From contig VRMN01000001.1 of NCBI GenBank assembly GCA_008690995.1, positions 5,084,001 to 5,148,000 on the forward strand: a stretch of 64,000 nt of DNA, written 5' to 3'. Of the stretch, positions 41,139-49,410 are shown one piece after another. The translations under genes were made by a program, and so were the position numbers. Position 1 is the stretch's first letter. Every line of letters begins with the position of its first letter. The notes beneath the pieces were generated by a model. That model saw only the letters and a list, made by a program, of their open reading frames with translations. It was not told where the DNA came from and did not search any database. This DNA is from Porphyridium purpureum (lineage: Eukaryota; Rhodophyta; Bangiophyceae; Porphyridiales; Porphyridiaceae).

Positions 41139-43751
41139 TCAGCTTTTGGACTTATCCTTCTTCCTGAACTTCTCCGTCAGCTTGCGAGTCCATGTTTGCT
41201 TCTTCTTCGCACCCTTGCCGGCCAGCTCGTCCACGGCTTTCGCCTCGCCAATGTTGCTCGAGCTGCTGTTGCGCTTGCTGGTCACGGGTGTGGACAGACT
41301 GGCCTGATTCGCAAGAATTCCAGACAGACTCTCCTCCTCCTCCGGCTGCATGTCGAGGTGGCTGCCGGCGACGTCAGCCCGCATGATGTCCTTTTGCGAC
41401 GTCTTGCGCGGCGAAATCAAGCGCGACAATCCCTTGCCACTATGTGACTCTGTGATCGACGTTGCGCTGGCAGACTTGGACGGAATCGGCGGCTTGCCAA
41501 CGCCTTGGGAGCCGCCCGTGTGTGAGCCGGTGTGTCCACCAGCGGCGATGCTCTGCGCAACACGTGCTGTCGTGAGCGCAGCGCCTGCATAACGCCCGGT
41601 GGCCTGCTTCTCCTGCTCATCCAAATCCACCTCGCGGCTGCGTAGCTCGTCGATGCACCGCTCCTCGTCCATCCGCCTTGCATCTTCAATGTCTCGCTCG
41701 TGCCGTGCGGCGCTGTCCTCGCTCTGTAGTTTGGCAAGCTGGCGAGCCTCCCGAGTGAACTCGACCACATCGGGGTCCTCGTCAACCTCAAACATGCGCA
41801 GCGCCATTTCGAATTCGGGAAGATCGCCGCAAAAGTACCACAGATGCACGAGCGATTTCGCGAGCTTGAGCCGCACGTTCGGTACCGGGTCGCCGTACAA
41901 TTTAAGACAGTGCTTTGAAAAAATAGCGTTGAAGCGCTCCTTGCTGAACAGCGTGGTAGCGTACACCGCACTGTCCAGGAAGGCTATCCGCATCCAAAAG
42001 ACACCACCTTGGGCCCACTCGATGCGGAAAAGTGAGCTCATCTTCTCCTGATCGCTGCGCGACAGCTGGTGCATGACGTGCACCGCCGCCTCCATCACCG
42101 ACTTCCTCACGCGGTAGGTTGATTCCTCTGCCATGCTGTACAGGGCTGGCAACACGGATACGCGCAAAGTTTTGGACGGTATGGAACGCGCACTCATCCT
42201 AATTTGTTGCGCCAGCATTTCCTGCGTCCGCCAGTTCCCGTCCGACAGCAGGTGCATGTTCCGAAAAATTGGCTCCATCCACGCTCGCACCTTGCGCGGG
42301 TCTGTCTGACCCAGGCGTTGGATCTCCGATATTTCGCCCTCACATAAAAGCTGCTGCTGATCTGATACGCCATTGGGTTTGCCTAAATCTGTGCTAGCAT
42401 TTCCGACAGTATTAAGAATGTCCGCAAAGTGCTGAAGTGCATTCATGCGCACAAGAGGGTTTTCATCGTGCAGAATCGAGATTGTCCCCTTGATCAGCAT
42501 TTCCGAGTCAAGGTAATCGCGCATGATCAGCACGGTCTGGTGAAGGCCCGCAGCAAGGTTCCAGCGCGTCTCAGGATCCGGGTCTCTTGATAAAAACTCG
42601 CAAATCGTCAAGAGCTCAGCAGCATGCTTACCCTTGAGCACTGCGGTCACACCAGGCAGATTGTACGCACAATGACGCCGCACAACGGGTCCGTTGCATG
42701 TAGCCATGCGCAGAAACGCTGAATGCTCCAGTTCCCATGGGTAGCCGGGCGATTGCACCCGCATCACTTGGCTCGTGCCATACAATAATTCACCAAACAC
42801 TTCCGAAAAGATTTCTAAGAGCAGGTACGAGTCATCGTCGACTAGTCGCTGGTCTTCAGCCGCAGCGTGGTTTGCGAATTCGCAGAATTCATTAAATACT
42901 TTGGGCAGTGTGGCACCGAAAACGTGCACCGGCGGCTGCTTGATACGATGGTTCTCTAGTATGCGTGCCATGGAACGCAAAGAAGCTGCACGAATGCGCG
43001 CATTCGCATCATTCAGCAGGGTCTCGATTTGCTCCCACACCACCGTCTCGACCGTCGGCTGGTCCAACGCGGAGCCGATGAAGGCTAGTGATTCAGTGCT
43101 CATGCCACGCACTTCGATGTCCTTGTCCTGACATAACCGTAAAGCGCGTGGCAAGATGAATTGCCCAACCTGTTCGGGAGTAACACACAGACTCATTGAA
43201 CCAATTACGCGCGCCGCGAGCTTGCGGCTCACCTCGCTGGACCGATTGGCGTGTGCGTCGATGAGTGACAGCACCCGAACTAGCTCGTCATCGCTCCAGC
43301 TCACGTTGGGTAAAACTGAGACTAGAATTTCGCCCCAAGACTCATAAATTGTGTCGACCATGGCAAGCTTGACCACACGGAAGCTTGCCGCGCTGATCAT
43401 TTTGGCGGTCGCTGGCGGAATCGTCTTGTTAACTACCTCCAGAAGCGCCTCGGCCGCGGCGATCTGCAACTCGTGGCTCCACTCGTGCACGTGCAAACAC
43501 AACACGGGCACCAGCACCTGTAGAGTGTCTTCTAGGCAGTGGTCTAGAAACTGCTGGATCTCCATCATCACCACATTTTTCTTGGCTTCGCTGCCGTGTT
43601 CCAGAATGTCCGCCATCTTCCCGACCGAGAACAATGCCTCTTGCTCTAGCACCACCTCGCTGTCATCCACTTCGGGATCGCTCGTGAGCCCGTCCATGCC
43701 CGCGCCGTCCGGCTTGGATTGTGCTTCTTCCATTGTATCATCCCCATCCAT
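41139..43751 (-). CDS. HEAT-repeat PP4 regulatory subunit (PPP4R1/R4-like)
   Basis: 870 residues from ATG 43751. The bulk is HEAT repeats from about residue 40 to 690, e.g. SRKLAARVIGSMSLC, RWNLAAGLHQTVLIM, VRKSVMEAAVHVMHQL and VPNVRLKLAKSLVHLW. The DPVPNVR-type repeat with the preceding FNAIFSKHCLKLYG block is characteristic of the PP4 regulatory subunit 4 group. The last ~170 residues are charged then Ser/Thr/Lys-rich (ARHERDIEDARRMDEER, TSKRNSSSS, KKKQTWTRKLTEKFRKKDK), probably disordered. Such subunits target the PP4 catalytic subunit to substrates in DNA repair and signalling. PPP4R1 or another HEAT scaffold is the main alternative. Confidence 0.7.
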   Translation of the reverse strand: MDGDDTMEEAQSKPDGAGMDGLTSDPEVDDSEVVLEQEALFSVGKMADILEHGSEAKKNVVMMEIQQFLDHCLEDTLQVLVPVLCLHVHEWSHELQIAAAEALLEVVNKTIPPATAKMISAASFRVVKLAMVDTIYESWGEILVSVLPNVSWSDDELVRVLSLIDAHANRSSEVSRKLAARVIGSMSLCVTPEQVGQFILPRALRLCQDKDIEVRGMSTESLAFIGSALDQPTVETVVWEQIETLLNDANARIRAASLRSMARILENHRIKQPPVHVFGATLPKVFNEFCEFANHAAAEDQRLVDDDSYLLLEIFSEVFGELLYGTSQVMRVQSPGYPWELEHSAFLRMATCNGPVVRRHCAYNLPGVTAVLKGKHAAELLTICEFLSRDPDPETRWNLAAGLHQTVLIMRDYLDSEMLIKGTISILHDENPLVRMNALQHFADILNTVGNASTDLGKPNGVSDQQQLLCEGEISEIQRLGQTDPRKVRAWMEPIFRNMHLLSDGNWRTQEMLAQQIRMSARSIPSKTLRVSVLPALYSMAEESTYRVRKSVMEAAVHVMHQLSRSDQEKMSSLFRIEWAQGGVFWMRIAFLDSAVYATTLFSKERFNAIFSKHCLKLYGDPVPNVRLKLAKSLVHLWYFCGDLPEFEMALRMFEVDEDPDVVEFTREARQLAKLQSEDSAARHERDIEDARRMDEERCIDELRSREVDLDEQEKQATGRYAGAALTTARVAQSIAAGGHTGSHTGGSQGVGKPPIPSKSASATSITESHSGKGLSRLISPRKTSQKDIMRADVAGSHLDMQPEEEESLSGILANQASLSTPVTSKRNSSSSNIGEAKAVDELAGKGAKKKQTWTRKLTEKFRKKDKSKS

Positions 43752-43782
43752 TATCCCACGAGGCGACTAGGTATGTAAAATG

Positions 43783-43830
43783 GCGACAGAGCGACAAAGC
43801 TACAAAGCGACAAAGCGACAAAGCGACCGA
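43783..43830. repeat. Octamer tandem repeat GCGACAAA
   Basis: Six successive 8-bp units (consensus GCGACAAA, three exact and three with one or two substitutions). They lie 30 bp upstream of the PP4-regulatory ATG, so probably within its 5' leader. Confidence 0.9.
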
Positions 43831-44342
43831 AACAATTGGATTAAAACACTTCGCCGCTGTGCTGTCGTTCCGTTGCCGCGCGCGTTTCGTGCCGAGCCAA
43901 GTATGCGCAGACGAGGTACGCACGCGCGCACAGAGGCACAGCCAGGCGCCGCAGTACCAGAAACAACGCAAATATGTCCGCGCACTGCAATACGAAGCAG
44001 AACTCTACTCAAGCGCGTCGTCGTTTCTCATGCGGTTTGGTCCCGCTCGCGCGGAGGCGCGCAATAACCCTCCGCACGGAACGGGATATCGACGCGCGGT
44101 CCTTTCCGGCTGCGCTCGTAGAGCGAGACTGAGAAGGGACCGCCGAAGTACGCTCTAACGACGTCTCCACAGTCGCGGACGCGTTTACTCGCGCAGATGA
44201 CGGAGTCAACGCCCAACACAACTGTCACTAAAACATACGATCGTTCGCCATGTCAAGGTAGGGTTTTGATATGTACAGTCTACAAAGAACTAAGGTACAG
44301 TTACACTGGGGCGCAGCGATTCACGCGAGGCTGGCTGGCTGG
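43831..44342. promoter_or_regulatory. Gap, PP4 regulatory gene / HECT ligase
   Basis: Between two - strand genes. A telo-box (AAACCCTA on -) is at 44259-44266, about 500 bp upstream of the PP4-regulatory start. No gene recognised. Confidence 0.4.
44259..44266 (-). promoter_or_regulatory. Telo-box AAACCCTA
   Basis: Copy upstream of the PP4-regulatory gene, on its coding strand. Confidence 0.35.
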
Positions 44343-47300
44343 CTAGGAAAGGTCGAAGCCCGCGTGTGAGCTGAGCGCGTAGAGCAGCTTCTCCTGAAGT
44401 TGCTGCGGCGTTGGGTACTCTGGCAGCTTGAGCAGGTTCATGCATGTCGACGCGGTTGGCAGCCGGTCCTCGCCCTCGGCACGGTGGATGCAAAACCCTG
44501 GGTTGAGGAAGCGGAAGCCCAGCAGCGGCGCGCGCGGCGACGAGGTCACAAATTGAAGCAAGTTGCTCTGTTGCTCTGCAGACAGCTCGGCCATCACGCG
44601 CCAAAAATACTGTATCACTGCTGAATCCTCGGTGTACCCACCGCTGTAATGCGTGTGACGGCGAAGGTCAAGCAGGTCGATCTGGCCTTCCTTGCCGGAA
44701 ATGAGCAATTGTAGCTCATTTGCATTGAAGATCTGGATCCACTCCAACCGCATCACGTCCGCGAAACCGCGCAAAAATGCCGCAGTCTGCAAGCGCATCT
44801 GCACGTTCAGCTTGTAGTGCGCAACACGGTGAATGTACTCGACGCGGTTGTTTGCGTCCACACTTCGGTTGACCCCGTCCGCGCACAGCTCAACCTCTTT
44901 GCACTCGTCAAACTCATTCTCCACAATGGTGAAGTTCAAGCCAAGCTCCGGCACAAGTGCTGCGTCACATTCTTTGAGATAAAGCAGGTTCTTGAATAGG
45001 TCTGGATCGAGGCTTTCCAGGTCTTCAAAATGCGAATGCTTCCCCAGAATCTTATTGAGAAAGAACGTCGCAAATGGTAGCTTGACCAGAACGCCATCGA
45101 AAAGCGCCTTGGCCAGCATCCGGCCAAGGAACTCAAATTGCTCAAGGTGCGTATGCGGACTGATAAGGGCGGAAGATGGATTCGGGTAGAGTCGCCCGCT
45201 GGGTGTTTCCTTGAACAAACCATACATCGACGGCGAGAACGCGTTGGCCATGAATTCGTGAAGAAACTCCTTAAACACACCTCCGCCATCGATACCGGCT
45301 TCTTCCAGTCCATGCACGTCCACAAACTTGATCCGGACACGTTTTCTCAGTCTCTCGCGCAAGCTGTTCATCGAAGCAAACGCGTCCTCGAACAAGTATT
45401 CTCGCCGGATCGTAACCCAGATGCCCGAGCTTGCAAAGAACTCGGCGCTTTGCTCTTCTCGTTCTTCCGTAACCAGTTGACTGAAGATTTTCGCGCGCAA
45501 GTCAAAAGGAATGAAAAATGGTACGCGCTTCAAGAATGTTGCCGCTGCTAAGACGCGTGGCGTCTGGCTTCCGAAAGCGCCAACTCCCTTACGCAACGCG
45601 TGCGACACGATGTTATTGTCCTGATGAAAGGTTGCCGGGACGTGGAACCCGCCACGACCTGCAAGAAGACAGTCTTCTGCAAACCCGTTTGATGTCAGCA
45701 GACCTTTACCGGCGATCCAAAACGCCCCATCGTTTGAAGAAAAACGGTGCAGCAGGTCGCAGTCATGTAGCCGGGATATGAGCTTGCACGCCAGGTCGCG
45801 CACTGATCCATCACCATGGAAAGGAGACGTGCTCGCGGCACCACCTCCGCTGCCGATGTTCCAAACAATCTCAAAAACGAGCTGCTTGAGCGCGATCGCA
45901 ATCGCACAAACTTCGGCTTTCGAAAAGGGGGCCGCGGCGCCAAACAACATGTCTTTCGAATTGATGACGAACAAGTTGTGCAAATAAGCCTTGACAAATA
46001 GCTTGAACACCGGTAGTTGGAGCTGCGCGTGCGCGTTGTCCTGCCCGCCAAGAACACGGGAAATGTTGCTGTTCGAGTCGGCCTTTTGGCTTGTTTCCGC
46101 GGGACTGCTACATGCATACCACAAAGAGCGGAGCAATGGCACACCAGTGGCTCGAGATTTCGAAAATGCAAGCGTGTTAAGAAGCGGCACCTCGGCGTCT
46201 GGACTGAATTCTGCAACGAGCAAGAGACAACTAGAGACGCCCGCTAGGCCGACCTTGCTACTTTCTGCATCATCTTCCAGTACCAAATCTATGCGGCTCG
46301 CATCGTGCGTGTCGCCGAGCGCACTATCGATCAATTGCATGACGACATCTTCTGCAAGCAGCGGCTTGAGCCTCGCTACTAGCCCACTGATGTCGAGGAC
46401 GTTCTGTAATGCTGCCATCGACTTTCCCGTTTGCCCTTGCGCATTGCTGAGTTGCTTTTCATACTGGCGACGGTCTGACATCACCAACGGTACCGTTTGC
46501 ATGCGATCAACGGCCCCGCTGTCACCATCGCTTTCATCTTCATCACCACCCGCACCGACGAGCAAGTGGCGAGGAAGCAGATGAAGTAGGACGCTCACCA
46601 GCGCGATAAATTGCGTCACTGGCATCTCGTCGAGACTGTTGCGTGAGCAAACAACGTCGAGCACGTTCTGCAGCATGAAAAACACGCGCATCGGATCACT
46701 CTTCAGCGTCGCAATTCCAAGCTCGGCCTTGTCCGTTGCGCTCGTGTGGCCGGTGACAAAGGTCACACAGTTTTGTATCAAATGACGCACAAAGACGCGA
46801 TCAGCGCACTGTGCGACTGCTACAAAGCCGTCATCCTCCAATAAACCTGGAATTGAGTAGACTTCGCTAATGCATAGGAAGCACTTGTACGCCACGTCAT
46901 CGCGGCCTGCGTTGCTCTGGAGAGCACATTCCGCACGGAGCACAGAAAAGAGTGACTCTCCAATGTTGTTGCGAAGACTCTCGTGCACGCCAGCGGACTC
47001 GATGACGACGCGCCGCACGAGCACGAATAGGCGGAGCGTATCTCCCATCAATTCTGTGGACCTGTTGGCTTGGGCAATGCGCATGGCGTGCACAATCCGG
47101 AAGCACGTTAGGTAAATAAACAAGTGATGCGCATTCCTACTTGCAGTTGCTTCTGTCACTGCTCCTTGCCTTCTGAGGTGCGGTAGAGTGCGTTCTAAAA
47201 TGGCGCAAAGCAAACGTAGCAGCACACCCGATGGGACAGAGTACTTGAACAGCGCGTCTCTGTGCGTTGAGAGGATGCCCTGCTGCTCGCATTCATGCAG

Positions 47301-47834
47301 CCTCTTGCATATCCTATCTATTCTGAGCTCGTCTGGATCATCCCACGAGATCGCGCGGCTCTGCCCATTCGACGCTGGCGCGACCTCGGTTTCAGACAGG
47401 GCACACACGGACGCGAAACAATCTGTGCATGCCGTCCCTGGTGCCGACATACGGACCATTGCTCGCTGAGAGCTACCGTCTGTCCATTCGGAATCACAAG
47501 AGGACGAGCGTGATGGGCACATTTCAAAAAGAAAGCCCAAACGAGCACACAGCGTGTTCCAATGGTGAAGAAACTGCGTGGCGGGCGCGCTTGCGACCAC
47601 GTGATCGATTTGTCTGCGCTGCAGCTCGCACGCGCGCTCGCCTCCCGCAGCGCGTCGTGCGACTCGCTGCAGCGTGCGGAGCGCGGTCTCCTCTGCACGC
47701 ATGCGCGCGCGGCGCTGGCGCTCCTCGCGCGCTACCTCAAGCAAGCGCTGCTTGTCCTCCGGCTTACTACTACTTCCGCGCATGGTCACGGGCCGCCGCG
47801 ACTGCGACACGCCATCGAAGAAGTTGAAGCTCAT
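44343..47834 (-). CDS. HECT-type E3 ubiquitin ligase, UBE3C/UPL6-like
   Basis: 1,163 residues from ATG 47834. The N-terminus starts MSFNFFDGVS, then a basic helix KQRLLEVAREERQRRARMR and an IQ-like segment, the arrangement seen in UBE3C/HUL5 proteins. A long helical region follows. The C-terminal HECT domain has FVDVHGLEEAGIDGGGVFKEFL, FEFLGRMLAKALFDGVLV, SLDPDLFKNLLYLKE, LLISGKEGQIDLLDLRRHT and the terminal LPTASTCMNLLKLPEY, where Cys is the ubiquitin-accepting residue. The UBE3C group extends and edits ubiquitin chains on proteasome-bound substrates. Upstream in-frame codons to 48011 contain no ATG. Confidence 0.93.
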   Translation of the reverse strand: MSFNFFDGVSQSRRPVTMRGSSSKPEDKQRLLEVAREERQRRARMRAEETALRTLQRVARRAAGGERACELQRRQIDHVVASAPATQFLHHWNTLCARLGFLFEMCPSRSSSCDSEWTDGSSQRAMVRMSAPGTACTDCFASVCALSETEVAPASNGQSRAISWDDPDELRIDRICKRLHECEQQGILSTHRDALFKYSVPSGVLLRLLCAILERTLPHLRRQGAVTEATASRNAHHLFIYLTCFRIVHAMRIAQANRSTELMGDTLRLFVLVRRVVIESAGVHESLRNNIGESLFSVLRAECALQSNAGRDDVAYKCFLCISEVYSIPGLLEDDGFVAVAQCADRVFVRHLIQNCVTFVTGHTSATDKAELGIATLKSDPMRVFFMLQNVLDVVCSRNSLDEMPVTQFIALVSVLLHLLPRHLLVGAGGDEDESDGDSGAVDRMQTVPLVMSDRRQYEKQLSNAQGQTGKSMAALQNVLDISGLVARLKPLLAEDVVMQLIDSALGDTHDASRIDLVLEDDAESSKVGLAGVSSCLLLVAEFSPDAEVPLLNTLAFSKSRATGVPLLRSLWYACSSPAETSQKADSNSNISRVLGGQDNAHAQLQLPVFKLFVKAYLHNLFVINSKDMLFGAAAPFSKAEVCAIAIALKQLVFEIVWNIGSGGGAASTSPFHGDGSVRDLACKLISRLHDCDLLHRFSSNDGAFWIAGKGLLTSNGFAEDCLLAGRGGFHVPATFHQDNNIVSHALRKGVGAFGSQTPRVLAAATFLKRVPFFIPFDLRAKIFSQLVTEEREEQSAEFFASSGIWVTIRREYLFEDAFASMNSLRERLRKRVRIKFVDVHGLEEAGIDGGGVFKEFLHEFMANAFSPSMYGLFKETPSGRLYPNPSSALISPHTHLEQFEFLGRMLAKALFDGVLVKLPFATFFLNKILGKHSHFEDLESLDPDLFKNLLYLKECDAALVPELGLNFTIVENEFDECKEVELCADGVNRSVDANNRVEYIHRVAHYKLNVQMRLQTAAFLRGFADVMRLEWIQIFNANELQLLISGKEGQIDLLDLRRHTHYSGGYTEDSAVIQYFWRVMAELSAEQQSNLLQFVTSSPRAPLLGFRFLNPGFCIHRAEGEDRLPTASTCMNLLKLPEYPTPQQLQEKLLYALSSHAGFDLS

Positions 47835-49410
47835 GCTGACCGCCTGTGACTCCCTTTCCCTCTCCTTCCTTACCACTCTCCACCTGTCCAACCCCTTCAC
47901 ACCGCCCTGATCGCCGAAACCCGCACGCACCGGCTGCCCACGCGCCCGGACTCGCGCCAGCACGTTCGCCAAATCAAATCGACACAGTACCTCCTCGCTG
48001 TACACAACCAACTGTACTCTTTAAGGACAGTGAACGCGTGGAATTTTAGGGTTCCGCCCCGAGAGACGCCGTAGGGTTTTGAGTACAAAACCCTAGAAAG
48101 TTCTATGATGAAAGATTGTTCGAGAAGCGTGATGATCTCGGACCTGCGAAATGTTTGTCATTGTCGTTTTGTGTGGCCTTGTGCAAAGGTCAAAGGCCGG
48201 CCGAAGCTTCTGGATTCGTTCTTGACGCGCCCTCCCGGCCATTTTTCGGATACGTGGCCGGCTGTGGTTGCGAGTTGTGGAACGAATCAAAACCTGTGGT
48301 GGAAATTCGTCCTGTTGGAGAAATTTGTTCTCCCGTCCTTGCTGGAAAGAGCAAGGACGAAGGGTATAAAAGGACGAAGGGGCAAGCTGGTTCCCAGGAA
48401 TTTCCAGGTCAAGGTAGAAGAAGAGGTAAGGGCAAATAGAATAAAAAGAGAATTGGTTAGTTGGATTGAGGCAGTCGTTGGAAGACTTGGGTTGGATTTG
48501 CGGGAGAGGCACGCTAGCGTGTTGTGCGAGCGGATATCGGTCTGGAGTGTTTTTAAAAAGGCAGCTGGGGTTTAAACGTACCTTCCATCACCCTTCACTT
48601 GTCAAGACCGGTCCACTCCCTCTCGTAGTCCTCTATAAGTTGAATTTTCTGTCCTCTCTTCCTTTCTAGCCACTTTTCTCTGATTGTCCTGCTTGTCCTT
48701 CCGTTCGTTTCGGTGTGTCGGTTCGTCGTCGGTTTGTCAGTTTCCGGGGTGTGGCGGTTTCCAGTTCCTGTTATCGGTGAAGCGGTCCGGTTTTGTTGAT
48801 TCGGTTACAAAGCAGAGAGGGAGAAATTCCAAGGAACGGACAGCACAGGTACAGTACCAGTCCACGAGGGGAGTACAGCTGCAAGCTGGCTGAGGCGGCT
48901 GTCTGTCTGTCTGTTTGTCGGTCTGTTTATTTATTGGTTTGGGTGTTTGCAGGTGCATAGTGGTTGTGTGTGATGATCTGGTGTTTATTTATACACAGGG
49001 ATGTCTATTTCTGGTCGGATTTTCTCAAGGGTTTGTGTGTCACTGTCTGCAAGTGTGCGCGTGCGCGCAAGATTACTAGTGGGCCAGTTCATCAACGCCT
49101 AAAAGAAAATAAGGGCGGACCGGAATCGCGACAGGAAAGGAAAAGAGCGATCGAGCGAAAATCGGGGAAGGAGGAGGGAGAAGAGAGGGAAAAGGAAGAG
49201 ACAAGAACGGAACGCGGAGGAGGGAGGTGGGTCGGACGAGCGCCGATCGCGCATTGAGGAAGGCACGGGAGGAAGCGGGCTGCGTCGTGTAAGAGCGGTA
49301 GAGGAGGAGGGGCTGCGCGGGAAGGGGGTTGCGCGCGCAGAGGCGGCTGCTGGGCCGGCCGGGGAGCGGTGCGACGCACGGCAGTTTGCGCGTCGTCGAA
49401 ACGCGTCGGC
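47835..49410. promoter_or_regulatory. Divergent promoter, HECT ligase / CAP-N array
   Basis: 1.6 kb, the longest gap in the right half. On the left are TTAGGGTT at 48046-48053 and the hairpin 48072-48095 with two telo-boxes. A 156-codon ORF at 48105-48575 (+) lacks any recognisable domain and I do not call it. The right side (48900-49300) is TG/GT-rich then purine-rich (GAGG/GGAA) before the CAP-N gene start. Confidence 0.45.
48072..48095. promoter_or_regulatory. Palindrome built from two telo-boxes
   Basis: TAGGGTTTTG, four bases, CAAAACCCTA: a perfect 10-bp inverted repeat made of two head-to-head telo-box motifs. It lies 238 bp upstream of the HECT ligase ATG. Confidence 0.6.

Noticed and set aside
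48105-48575. 156-codon ORF starting with ATG between the HECT and CAP-N genes
   Set aside because: No domain, upstream of a promoter-like region; kept only as a remark on the gap.
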